A stretch of 64,000 nt of DNA from Vigna angularis. Its lineage: Eukaryota > Streptophyta > Magnoliopsida > Fabales > Fabaceae. The notes below the pieces were generated by a model that was given only the letters and a program-made list of their open reading frames with translations, searched no databases and was not told the origin of the DNA. The stretch is taken from positions 23,066,501 to 23,130,500 of the forward strand of contig NC_068973.1 in assembly GCF_016808095.1 (NCBI RefSeq). The letters are read 5' to 3'. Within the stretch, counting starts at the first letter, position 1; every line of letters starts with the position of its first letter. Positions 1-10,979 of the stretch are shown piece after piece. The translations under genes were made by a program, and so were the position numbers.

Positions 1-615
1 CAGTCTTTCCAGCAACCCCAAACTTGAACCTTTATCAATACCTCATAAATCTTCTCAACTTAATTCAAGGTAAAGATTTTCACAAAGGGTTTTTCAACAT
101 ACATGAGGTTCAAGGTTCAAAGGTTAGAACAATTTATTCTCTTTTTAGTTGACAAAATCATGTGAAGGCTAAAAGAATAAGGGACAACAAAAGATGGCCT
201 TCATCATATGAAACATGCAAGCAAGTACTTCAATCACAGAAAATTTGGGCAAAATTATTCATGCTTCCAAAGTAATAGCAATTATTCACAAAAACTCTGA
301 AGCCCAAAACTCACACAGGTAAACTCTCAACTCCCATAATTAAAAAAAACACCCTGCTCAGTATCTCAATCAAACTTTACCTCAAGCACTTGTTTCATAC
401 TCTATGAGCCATCACCTGTATATCAGCACATCATGCATCATCTCAACATCAACCCACACACTAGAATATCACAAAGCAATACTCATCACAAAAACAATCA
501 CAGTTGAAACAAAGCAGTATAGTTCATTCAAGAAAAGTATAATACAAAACAAATAATTAAAAAGGAAAACAATAAAACAAAAAAATAACAAATATCCTGT
601 TTTGAAACAAATATT

Positions 616-633
616 GCATCCATCAGTCGATGC
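616..633 (-). other. RNA hairpin after ORF2 in element A
   Basis: Read on the element (minus) strand, stem GCATC, loop GACTGATG, stem GATGC. The loop is one base off the TACTGATG loop found in E, F and D. It sits just downstream of ORF2, the same place as the hairpins at 59708-59733 and near 22000-22025. Confidence 0.5.
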
Positions 634-667
634 CAACTACAAATCATCACTCATCATCACTCATCAT

Positions 668-1157
668 CACAGTCCTCCTCCTCCTCATATGCATCCATGA
701 CTGAAGCTTCAGCTGCTTCAACACTACCACCTCCCTATGTTGGATCAGCGGGCCATGCCACTCGGGCTGCAAAGTCATCCTGAGATATGATCTGTCGCTC
801 AGGGAATGCGGACGTCAGTGTCCTAAGCGGCTCCTACTCGCCCTTGTATAAGGCAGCCATCCTAGCATCCAGCAGAGAATAGTACATGTCCCGCATCTCA
901 AAAGGAGTGACCTCATGAACCGGCTCTTGAGTTCGTGGTGGCGCCCTCCTATGTGCCCTGGGCTACTGTGGTGGTGGCTCTGGATGGCCTGCCTCCTCCA
1001 CTGCACAGTAGTGTGTAAAATAAGCTGCGTCCAACTCATTTCTTGGACACTCTAGTGGTGGCCTAGATACATCAATGCCTACAGCCTCACAGAGATGGGT
1101 GATCAATGAGGGGTGTCCTAGGGGTGCCTTGTTGGTTGACCCAACACAAACATTATA
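668..1157 (-). pseudogene. C-terminal fragment of Athila-like ORF2 (putative plant transposon protein, PF20167-like)
   Basis: The translation contains NKAPLGHPSLITHLCE, which is also found in the ORF2 products at 20770-21998 and 59745-60976, followed by the Pro/Arg-rich linker and an acidic tail. Only the C-terminal third remains; the rest is replaced by a CACTA fragment at 1158. Several frame interruptions occur (for example after the Pro-rich linker near 963). The protein family is annotated only as a plant transposon protein of unknown function. It is a dead fragment. Confidence 0.7.
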
Positions 1158-1983
1158 ATGGGGTACCAATCAAGCTATCACAAACATTTTTCTCTACATG
1201 CATGACATCTATGCAATGTCTAACATCTAACTTTGACCAACATGGAAGATAAAAAAATATTGATTTCTTCTTCCAAGGGGTCGTTACAGAAGACTTCTTT
1301 GTCGTTTTCCCAAATATATGATGTAGTCTATTAACTTTTTCAAGAACTTTAAGTCTAGTAAGTGGAATGGGTGCATTGTCTTTCTCTTGTTCTCCATTGA
1401 ATGCTTTCTTTAACCTTTGATATGGATGATTAGATTGTAAAAATCGCCGATGACGCATATGCACTGTCTTCCTTCCGTGTTTTAATTGATGAGCTGGAGT
1501 GTTTTCTTCACATATAGGACATGCTTTATGACCCTTCACACTGTACCCCGACAAATTACCGTAAGTTGAGAAGTCATTAATGGTGCATAATAACATGGCA
1601 TGCATCATGAAAGTTTCTGAAGCAAAGGCATCAAATATTTCAACCCCATCAACCCACAACAACTTCAAGTCTTCAACTAGTGGCCTGAGATAAACATCAA
1701 TGTCATTTCCAGGCTGCTTTGGACCATATATCAACATTGACAACATCATGTACTTTCTTTTCATGCACAATCCAGGAGATAAATTATAAATTATCAGTAT
1801 AATGTGCCAACAACTGTGATTGGTACTTGAATTACCAAATGGGTTCATTCCATTAATAGCTAAGCCAAACCTAAGATTTCTACATTCTTCACTAAATTGG
1901 GGGAATTCTTGATCAATATTTTTCCATTGCTTTGAATCAACTGGATGACGAAGCAGCCCATCAGTAGTTCTCTTATTTGCATG
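1158..1983 (-). pseudogene. Captured CACTA transposase (TNP2, Transposase_21) fragment
   Basis: The minus strand encodes the middle of a TNP2-type transposase: NGMNPFGNSSTNHSCWH, then MLSMLIYGPKQPGNDIDVYL, a Cys-pair region (CPICEE) and DVRHCIDVMHVEKNVCDSL. These blocks are typical of Pfam Transposase_21 (PF02992). The fragment is closely related to the TNP2 gene at 31410-34310 but retains about 100 codons (the MNPFGN block and its upstream part) that the latter has lost. No CACTA termini are seen at either end, so it was captured as a fragment. A stretch upstream of MNPFGN needs frame changes to read. Confidence 0.85.
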
Positions 1984-2510
1984 TCATCTTAGGTTTTTAG
2001 TGTCTTTGGGAGTAGAGGAGAATCCCACATCCCCAAATCTGCCCCCAAGGGGTGAAAAGTGTGTTTCTATGCTCAAGCCATCAAAAGATATTATCCCTAG
2101 GACGTGCAAGTCGTTAAATAGAATTAAAAAATAACATAAAACAGGTCCAAGCCCACGAAACTGGCGCTCAACGCCCAAAAAGGCCGCTCAGCGGTGATTA
2201 TGGCACTTTACTAGCGCTCAACACCCAAAATTGTTGCTCAACGCTAATTTTTCTACACACTGGTTGACTTTTCTGCATTCTGCTTGACTTTTCTGCATTC
2301 CAACCATTCGGTACTTTAACTCTTCTTTCAAATCATTCTAATAGCCTACAAAATCAAGTGAATCTAGCACAAAAACCATTAAATTCACCTTCAACTCTCT
2401 TATTTACAAAACTAAAGCAAAAACATAAGTTAAAGCAAGTTTCTAAGTCAGAAAGGGTGTTTTTAATATCAAAATTAAGTATAAAAATAACGATTTTTCA
2501 ACCGTTATCA
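1984..2510 (-). repeat. Athila-like LTR fragment (U3 side), element A'
   Basis: Read on the minus strand it starts TGATAACGGTTGAAAAATCG, the LTR start of this family, and contains the CCGCTCAGCGG-type motif (around 2180-2200). It is truncated at 1984, where the CACTA fragment begins. It directly abuts a Gag start at 2511, so everything between Gag and the 3' LTR was deleted. Confidence 0.75.
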
Positions 2511-2742
2511 GAGGGCCAACTACTGTTGTGTAATATGCCAGAGTACGTCTACCATTATTTTCTCCAACCATCTCTTTAGTTCTCTTGCCAGGTCTTTGCG
2601 GTGAAGGTTGTAAAAGTGTCTCTTGAGAAGGGAATAATTCTCTAGATGTTCGAATTCTCCTCCTCCTACTCTCGTCCAATCCTTTAAGAAGAGGTTTCAA
2701 AGTTTTCTTGCTTCTAGTTCTATTTGTATCCTGCATACACAA
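2511..2742 (-). pseudogene. Athila-like gag, first ~75 codons only
   Basis: The minus-strand translation begins MCMQDTNRTRSKKTLKPLL and matches the start of the Gag ORF at 16976 (same Arg-rich DESRRRR and RTSRELFPS blocks). The reading frame runs straight into the LTR at 2510 and ends there. No capsid domain remains. Confidence 0.8.
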
Positions 2743-2859
2743 GAAAACACAACCCTAGAAAACTTTTTTAGAACAAAACAAAAACAAAATTAAAATAAAA
2801 TAAAAAAATCAAGTCAAAGCTAATCAATAATCACATAAATAGAATAGTTAAACCACGAA
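2743..2859 (-). other. Untranslated leader of element A'
   Basis: AT-rich leader between primer-binding site and Gag start, equivalent to 16801-16975 in E. Confidence 0.6.
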
Positions 2860-2877
2860 TCCCCGGCAACGGCGCCA
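2860..2877 (-). promoter_or_regulatory. Primer-binding site, tRNA-Asp type
   Basis: The plus strand reads TCCCCGGCAACGGCGCCA, identical to the 3' end of plant tRNA-Asp(GUC) with its CCA completed; the minus strand is therefore the PBS. It lies 6 bp from the LTR at 2884 and sets the element's orientation. Confidence 0.9.
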
Positions 2878-2883
2878 AAAACT

Positions 2884-4231
2884 TGTTAAGACTCCGGCAA
2901 GTGTACCGAATCGTATCAAGTAATATAAAATGGTAAGACCAAGTTTCGTATCCCAAAGGACTCATAACCTAAATAGTTATGTGATTTCTTGATTAAATAG
3001 GACTTGAAAACAAACTCTTTTAGGTTTAGAATGAAAATATTGAAAAGTAAATATGCATGCAATTTGATCAATTGGACAAATGTGCAAAGATGAACGTGTT
3101 TGATATTATGGAATGAATATGTTGTTGGGGTTAGATTTCACCTTGTTTACTCTCATGTATATGCGAATTCTACTTCTTCATTAATGTCAATGTCACTTTC
3201 TAAAATACTTAAAACCTGATTCCTCGGCGAAGAAAGCCTTTCCTTAACTATTAGTTCATACAATTCCTAGCATTCCTAATAATTAATTATGAAGAACAAG
3301 AGCTTAAGACAACCAAAACTCATACCCCCATTCCTGAGCAATACTACTTATGGGAATAATTCTCCATATCATGAATTGTAATCTACCTTCCAGTACTCAT
3401 GCAAATCATACATCATGCTAAAGAATGAGTTAAACGAAGCAAGCATTACGGAAAGAATAATTATTCTAACAATTAATGAAAGAAGCATATAATATCAAGA
3501 ATAAATTCAATACATGAGAGTTTACAAATGTTACATCATCCCCAACAACAAATAGAGTTTAGTTCACCATTGACTTGGTGAAACTAGATGAACAATGGAA
3601 AAAGAATGAAAGATAAAACCCTAGAAATTGAAGATAGAAGCTTCTACATCCAAATCCACCTTCAAGGGAATGAAAAGTGTGTTTCTTAGCCTAGTCCGTC
3701 CAAATGTACAAACCCAAGGATTTGCAAGTCCTTAAATAGAGCATAAAAATAACAGAAAATGGGTTCAAGCCCAAAAGATTGTCGCTCAGCGCCCCACTTA
3801 TGGCGCTCAGCGGTGTGCGGGTCAAAAGTTGCCCTTAGGGTCATCTCAGAAGGCAAGCAAGCGTGGTGCGTCTCGTCATCGTTGCGCTCAACGCCCCTGA
3901 AAGTGTTGAGGGCTTTAGAAAAGGGCAACCAAGCGTGAGACAACTTACTTTGGCGCTAAGGGCCCCTAAAGTGGCGCTTAGCACTGTTGTGATCTCCCTT
4001 CTTTGATGCTTTTCCTTCTAGTCCTGAGTTCCAACTCCTTACTACTTTCAAATCTTCTTCCAAATCATCTCAATTCCTGTTGAAAACACTGAAATCTAGC
4101 ACAAAGCCATTAAATTCACCTTCAACTCTCTTATTCATCAAAACCATGATTCCAAGCTAGTTTCTAAGTCAAAAAGGGTGTTTTTAGTATCAAAATTAAG
4201 TATCAAATAAAGGTAAATTCAACCGTTATCA
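2884..4231 (-). repeat. Athila-like 5' LTR of element A'
   Basis: The LTR runs TG (at the minus 3' edge: TGTTAAG on plus) to TTATCA at 4231. It is 1348 bp, close to the 1271 bp and 1302 bp LTRs of F and D. It contains the family landmarks: the CGCTCAGCG motifs near 3780-3810 and the block around 3180-3480 shared with 57500-57760. No target duplication could be matched because the partner LTR is truncated. Confidence 0.8.
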
Positions 4232-4668
4232 ATCCCCAAATCTACCCCCAATGGGTGGAAAATGTGTTTCTATGCTCAAGCAATCAAAAGATACAATCTC
4301 TAGGACGTCCAAGTCCTTAAATAGAACATAAAAATAATCGAAAACGGGTCCAAGCACACTTCGTTGGCACTCAGCATCCCCACTTAGGGCGCCCAAGCGA
4401 TGTGCGGGAGAATACTGGGGCTCAGCGCCCCTTTTGGGGCACCTAGTCGCCCTTCAATACAAAGCTGGCGCTTAGGCGCCCTGCATTTTTTTGTGGCCTC
4501 CTATTCTCCTTTTTTGATGTTTTAACTGTCCCTCTTCAAATCCAACTTCTTAATACTTTTGCTCTTCTTTTAAATCATTGCAATAACCTACAAAATCAAG
4601 GGAAATTAGTGATAAAATCATCAAGTATACCCTCTACTCATTTATTCATAAAACTATTGATGGCAAAC
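4232..4668 (-). repeat. Second Athila-like LTR fragment (minus)
   Basis: Starts inside an LTR (the ATCCCCAAATCTACCCCCAA block, also at 2023) and contains degenerate cgctcagc motifs at 4370-4470. It ends at 4668 where LTR 'H' begins, without reaching its own TTATCA end. Remnant of the sequence into which neighbours inserted or recombined. Confidence 0.65.
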
Positions 4669-5912
4669 TGATGAGTTGTTATTTTCTACTACTAACTTAG
4701 CTTTTCGCACCATATTGTGTTAGTAAATTGTGTTTAATTCTCCATTTTTATCTCATTTTCACTATTTGGGCTTAATTTCAAGAATATTTCTTATTTTAAT
4801 TAATTTGAATTATTTGGGCATAATTATTTCAATCATTTTGTTCAGGACAATCACTGTTGAAGGGTTGAGTAAACATCTGTTGAACAGGGCCAAACGGTCT
4901 TGGAAACATGACCGAACGGTCTATGAAAGACATGACCGAATGACAATCAACTATAGTCTTGTGGTCGTACGATCTACTGAATACCTACACCGTATGGTCT
5001 GCTGAAGCCTTGACCGAACGGTCTTCTGTAGGCTTCACCGAATTGTCAAAAACATACAGAGCTTGATGATCGAGCGACCTGTTGTAAGCCTGCACTAGAA
5101 GGATTGACCGAACGGTCTACTAAAGACATGACCGAACGGTCTACTAAAGACATGACCGAACGGTCTACTAAAGACATGACCGAACGGTATGTTAAGAACC
5201 TGTAGTGAATGGCCGAGCACGAGAATGGTTTTGTAGTAACCGAACGGTCTTAGCAATTGCTCTTGACCGAACGGTCTTGTAAAGACTGCACTGCACACCA
5301 GCCTGCAGACCATTGTTGACCGAACGGTGGGAGCCTTTAATGACCAAACAGTCAGATGAGATGACTAGAGAACTCAGCAGCAGCATTGGAAGCACATTCT
5401 GGGACTTCAAAAGGGTGGCCACGTTGAACTTTAGGGCTTTAGGCCCAATTTTTAGGTCATTTTTTGTAGGACAGCCCATTAGAAGGGCAGTTTTTTCTTT
5501 TGGGGTCATATACCCCAAAAATCACCTTCAGTTTACAGAAGTCTCCCAGCCACCACTACGTACCTGTTCTTGGGGAGCATTTTCTTCCTCCTCCCCCTTT
5601 GGGGAGGTTTTGGTTTTGCCTTCATTCCATTTTCATGTATTAACTCCCTTTACATTGCAATTTAAGAGTTGAAATCGTTCGTGCATTTACTGTTCACTTT
5701 CTTTCTCGTCTCTAATGGTTGCATTTTTACTGTTCATCATCATCTTCGCTGCTGTTCTACATTTCTGGTTTCGTGTTTTTACTGTTCACTTCTTTATCAT
5801 TTGCGTTTCTAGATTTGAGTTTTGTGTTTGAGTTTGTTTAGTGCATTTTAATTCACTACAAGTTCGTTTCTGCCAAAGCGTTTACTGTTCCAGCGTTTTG
5901 TTTTTGCAACTT
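4669..5912 (+). repeat. LTR 'H', first part (gag-only gypsy family)
   Basis: Begins TGATGAGTTGTTATTTTC and shares the first ~200 bp layout (including TTAATTTGAATTATTTG) with the LTRs of B and C. The middle is different and carries many GACCGAACGGTC sites. The LTR resumes at 6691 and ends at 15792 with the family's conserved end. Interrupted by an Athila-like LTR piece at 5913 and by element I at 6854. The flanks (CAAAC before, ACCAC after) do not match, so a target duplication is not supported. Confidence 0.65.
4900..5330 (+). repeat. GACCGAACGGTC array in LTR H
   Basis: About a dozen copies of the near-palindrome GACCGAACGGTC (stem GACCG/CGGTC around AA). At 5105-5190 it forms a tandem repeat with a 24-bp period (GACCGAACGGTC followed by TACTAAAGACAT), three full units plus a partial one. 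The same motif appears in reverse sense at 6695-6850 and 15525-15550. Confidence 0.85.
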
Positions 5913-6690
5913 TGATAACAGTTGAAAAACTGTTATTTTTATGCTTAAAATTGATACTAAAAGCAACCTTTAACACTTAGAAACTAGCTTAGAATCATGC
6001 TTTTGTTCATATTTTCAGAAATAAGAGAGTTGGACAGGTTTATGCTTGATTTCAGTGTTTTATGCAGGTTTTAAGATGAATTGGATGAAAGAAATGAAGA
6101 AGGATAGAGATGGAATCAGAAAAGAACTCAAAAAGTGCAAAAGAAGAGAAGCCGTAAGTACCGCTCAGCGCCAGTTTACGCTGAGCGACACTCAAGAACA
6201 CACATTGGCTCCGCTGAGCGGTGAAAGTGCAGTTGAGGGGAGATTTGACTTTGCGCTGGTACCGCTGAGCGGTGGTGTTTTGGGCTTAGGCCCACTTTTC
6301 TGTAATATTGCGAATAATATATAAGCTTTAGGACTTCCTAGGGTTTGTATCTTCTACTGGAGACGAAGCAAACACACACCTTTCCACTCCTTGGAGGAAG
6401 ATCTTGGATGCTAAGGCTACCTTCTCATCTTTCTAGGGTTCTATCTTTCATTCTTTCATTATTGTTCATCTAGTTTCACCATGAATATGGTGAACTAAAC
6501 TCTTCTTGTTGTTGGGGAATCAATGTAATCTTGTGAAACTCTCATATATGGAATTTGTGTGTAAACATCTTATTTGATACATGCTTTCTTTCATCATTAG
6601 TTAGGGTTTTTCCTCTTTGCTCAAAGCATGCATTGTTTAACTCATTCGATGTCATGATTATTGATTTTAGTGATATGGAATCATGATTAT
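5913..6690 (+). repeat. Athila-like LTR, truncated at its 3' end
   Basis: Starts TGATAACAGTTG, has the edge hairpin, CGCTGAGCG motifs at 6160-6270, a TATATAAG box at about 6318, and then follows the LTRs of E and F to about 6690. The remaining ~500 bp are missing and LTR H sequence resumes. It is a partial insertion or a recombination product. Confidence 0.7.
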
Positions 6691-6853
6691 TGTTTACCGT
6701 TCGGTTTTGGTTTGTACTGCCTTCATTTCCATTTTCTTTAGAGACCGTTCGATCTCTGTTGTAGAATCGTTCGGTCTCCTTGTCAGGATGTTCGGCCTAG
6801 GAACATAGTCGTTCGGTCTCTAACACGCTTGCTGTTAGAACCGTTCGGCCTTG
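6691..6853 (+). repeat. LTR 'H', second part
   Basis: Contains repeated ACCGTTCGG motifs, the reverse of those at 4900-5330. The last five bases (CCTTG) are the target duplication of element I. Confidence 0.65.
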
Positions 6854-9566
6854 TGATACAGCTGTCGCGGCCGATCAAATTTGATCTGCAAGTAAGAATG
6901 TAGTACAGTGCTAGGATGTGACTCCTAGGTCGTCTCACAAGGACCAAATTTGGTTCAGTTTCGGATCAACACAATATGGGGGGGGTTTTGTGATTGTTGT
7001 TTTTGTACAAAAAGTGTTGAAATAAATTTTAACTATTGTAAAACTAAACAGTAAAAGACAGTAGACAATGAAAACAAAATAAAAACACTTAATTGAAAAT
7101 GAAATTCATGAAGGATTCAGCAATTGAAATAAAATTCTTGAATAGTAAAAGTAAAAATAAAACGTAAAAGAAATTAAATTTGAAATTGAAATTTCTTTAA
7201 AAACTTTTCATATGTGCCGTGACATGTTTCATTGAAAACAAAAACTGGAATTAGGTTCCTTCATCCAACACCATGCCTTCCTACATCCATACCACTTGAT
7301 TTTTACAAAGAAAACTTTACTTCCACTTCAATTAATACTTTTAGTCTTTTTCCTAAATGAAAAGCAATTTGAATTGTTTTACCCACATAATCAAATTCAC
7401 GTTCACATCATTCTAGCTGCTGTTTTCATTCTTCAAAACAACTAAAAAGACAAATTCAAATGTAATAAAAGGTCCCATATGTTGAACTAAATGCAAATGG
7501 ATTTAGAGAAAAGATGTTTGGTTTCTTACAAGAAAAAGGCTTGTACGTACACACCTACTCCCACCTAAATTACTTCTTCATCTTCAAACAAATTACTAAC
7601 CATTCCAGCCGTGAAAATCTTCATTAAGTTACCTTAAGCTTTGCTTCTTTTCATTCAACAACATCAAATTAAAGCATGAAACAATACTTCATCCTCCCAA
7701 CTTAGAACAATCTTGAACATTAAAGCTTTAAACCATAAAATCATTCAACAAAGTTCATCAAAGAAAACTTAAATGAAAGAAGCATGAACATCCCTTAAAC
7801 AGCCGTGACTTTACAGCATAAAGTAAAAGAAATGAAACACTTCAAAATGAAATTACAAACCTTCAAATTACAATAGCAACTTGCACAACATAATACAAAT
7901 AACAGTTCAGAAAATACACAGATGAATAATAAAAGTTGAAATGAAAAGTGTGCAAAACCAATGAAGAAGGCAACAAGAACTTCAAGTAACACCCTTCTTC
8001 ATTCCAGCAGTAACGGTTTCTTCATCCTCCCACCATCCTTTGCAGCTCTCGGCCCCCACCAAGCTTACGGTTTCCTCCTCTCAAAAACTCAGAATTTTTG
8101 TTGTGTCTAGCTCATGGTTTTCCAACTCCAAACTCTCTCCAGCTACCCTCCCAACTCCGAACCAGCAAAATGTGTAAAAATAATCTCTCCCTCATACCGT
8201 GCACTTCCATTTGCTATATGGACTCTCCACTCTGTTTGCAGAATGATGATTGTTTCTTAAGTGGATGGAGCCCTCAGGATTAGTGCATGGAGCACTTAAG
8301 GTAATGGAACACTCAAGACAATGACTCACCTCCACTAGCTTCCTTAGCTGCTGAACCAAGACCGTGAGTTCTCTTATCCCATTCAATCACCAATTAAAAT
8401 CAGTACTCCACTTAATTTCCATGGGCCCCTGCTGCCAGCGTGTTTCTTCTCCAAACTATTGGATTTGAGTTTTGTGTTTGTGGTGGTTGCACCTCTTGCT
8501 GGACCAAGACCGTGATCTTCCATGAGCTGCCCTACTCCAAGATGGACCAGCTGATGCACAGTGCTGCCATGAAGTCCACTTCCTTGCTATCTCACGGCCT
8601 GGACCAGCTGCTGGATGAAGCATTGTGCAGCTGGAACGTGAAGTTGTTCCTGCTGGATGAAGCTCCCTTTGTTGGACCGTGTGTGTGAAGAGTGGTGCAA
8701 TTGAAACGTATAAAACCTCTACTGCTGGACTTGATTGTGTTGGCAGCCGTGACATTGTCCACCTTCTTTCTATTCTCCATATATAATAATAAAACCAAAA
8801 GCTTCCCAACATCAGCATTATGTGCCGAGTTATTGGTGCTGCACTTCACATTCTCCAACTCCATTATGTACATTATTAAAATGAAGGAGAAAAGGTTACT
8901 CATTTCCACGTGAAGATGCCAATTTTTCCATAAAGGAATTTGCTGTGGCTTCAATTAATTATGTCCATGTGTGCTTCCATTAGTAGCCTACATTACACAC
9001 CATAACCGTGACAGCATCCTTTGCCTTGCTTCCCACACGTATGTGCAGCCCTTAATTTTATTCCAAACCATGTGATGCTTGCTACCAAATGAATGAACCG
9101 TGTAGTGTGATGTGTTGGATGTATATGTGCTTGCAGCATCTCCAAATTAAAACACCATGCAGCCGTGAATGTTAGGAGATTAATCAAGGAATTAAGTTGC
9201 TTTCTCCAAAATAAAATGAGTTGAAGGTGCTTTGTTTTAGCCAAACCAAACCACAATTCTAGTTGAAATCTCCATGATCTGTACATCTTTCTTTTATTCA
9301 ACACAAAATTCATTAATGCAGTGTAGCTTATTTAGTTAAATAATACAGTGTGTGAATGTATATCCTTCCAAATGTCTCAATTTTTATTTCCAAAATTTTC
9401 CTTGCAAAATAATTAGATCAGATAATTCAAATTAGCTAAAATAAGAATTTCCAAACAAATTAATCACAATTAGGAAAAATAGGATAATACTGTATATTCA
9501 AACATAATTCCTTGATTAAATCTGATACAATAAGCTAAGTGAAATCAATGAAATATTGACTCATCA
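6854..9566 (-). repeat. 3' LTR of element I
   Basis: 2713 bp, from TGATACAGC to GACTCATCA on the plus strand. On the element strand it begins TGATGAGTCAATATT like the LTRs of B and C and ends in the shared CCTTGTGAGACGACCTAGG region. The ~2-kb middle is unlike that of B, C or H apart from many CACGG(T/C) sites. It contains no credible gene; short ORFs here are repeated exactly in the other LTR. Confidence 0.95.
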
Positions 9567-10979
9567 AAATAGACCACACTTATTCTTTTGCACTCCTGGG
9601 CAAAATTAAGACGCAAATCAGGGAATAGTTCAAAGGACTTATAGGAAGGTGACACACATTCAGCACGCAGAAAACAAAGACTCACAAGGAGACAAACAAA
9701 ATTTACATAATCCTCAAGAATTCTGGACAGAGAAAAGATCTAGACAATATCTAACACAGAATCAAAGAAAACAGATACTTATGAAATTAATCCAAGCAAT
9801 TCAAACATGGGAAAATAATTAATCAGCTCAAGAGGTCAATTAAAAATAACAAAACCTCACAGATGCACTAACAGTGTTTCTCTCGAGTGTTTAAGGTAAA
9901 CAATGTCAACTCGATGCACTCAAGAAAACAAACACAAGCAGACTTGGCAAGTCTCTAATATCAACACTTAAATACATATGCATGTTCAGATCCAAAGGCC
10001 TTTTAAGGTTATAATGGGGCCAAGGACAGGGGAGGATATATTTGGATAAGAAGCTACAAACCGTAAGGAATAGATGAGCAATGGGGAACAAGTGTAAATA
10101 CAGTCAAATTACACCCAAAGCCTCTAATTCAATCCTCTTATTGACTCCCTTATTCTCAAAATTATTTTTCAAATTTTTTTTTTTTTCACTTAATTGTAAA
10201 ATACACACATATTTACAAAAATGAAACACGAAGAGGAACCAACTCGCCAATTCACTAGAATCCCCAAGGAGACCACACTTGTTCCTAAAACACTTCTAAA
10301 GCTCCAAAATTCCCTAAGGTTAAGGTAATCATGGTTTTTCACTTAGGGCTAGTGTATAAGCTTCAAAACAAATAAATGGGGAGAGTATAGGCTCAAAAGG
10401 GGTTATCAATGGATAATAACAAGGTAGGCTTATTTGGCTAGAGAGGTTCAAGAACAAAAATGCCTTTGTCATTTCCGATCATGCATATCAATCAAGTATA
10501 TCAACAAGAGTCAAGCCAAGGCATATGTGCAAGTAATCAAGAGACATATCACACACAAGAAAGAACATTAAGTGGCTCAAATCTTACAGAGGGTATTTTG
10601 TGTTATAATCAATTCAACCTCTTACACATCATAATTATCTTTCCATGCAAAGAAAAACATAGATTTCATACCATAAGTATCAGTCAAATGAAGTGAAAGA
10701 TAAGTCTGCAACTTAAATAAAATCCAGAAATAAAGAGAAAAAAAAATGTAAAATTTATTGCACACAAAACACACTAAAAACAACTTAAATCAGAAAAAAA
10801 AAAATTTACACACAAAACAAAGAAAAATCAGAATCTCTCCCAATAGACCACACTTAAACTACACATTGTCCTCAATGTGTTCTAGGCATGTCATCAGCAA
10901 TCAAAACAGTAAACATATAATGGACAAGTGCAATAAAAGTAGGAAAAAGGGAGAGAAAGAAAATGCAAACTCCCGTAGG
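9567..10979 (-). other. Conserved 3' noncoding region of element I
   Basis: 1.4 kb between the Gag stop and the 3' LTR without a usable ORF. It is recognisably the same sequence as 42291-43750 (B) and 55154-56609 (C). AAGTGTGGTCTAT occurs at both ends (near 10840 after Gag and near 9570 beside the LTR, both on the minus strand). Confidence 0.8.

Larger units (their letters stand above)
1..1157 (-). mobile_element. Athila-like element A, ORF2 end and 3' internal region (fragment)
   Basis: This stretch is the minus-strand counterpart of the region after ORF2 in elements E and D. Shared landmarks are the run around 1-130 (Lys/Ser-coding AT-rich DNA, then the 'cttaattcaaggtaaagatt' block) also found near 59150 and, inverted, near 22570. 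It continues leftwards out of the window. At 1157/1158 it changes abruptly into a CACTA transposase fragment, so the upstream half of ORF2 is missing. Positions 1-615 hold no credible gene. Confidence 0.75.

Noticed and set aside
4900..5330. CRISPR-like or satellite repeat
   Set aside because: Repeats are short, spacers are of unequal length and unrelated to protospacers, and the array is inside an LTR of a eukaryotic element.
6854..9566. Several ORFs of 60-120 codons on both strands in the LTRs of element I
   Set aside because: They overlap each other on opposite strands, resemble no protein family and recur exactly in the second LTR simply because the LTR is duplicated.
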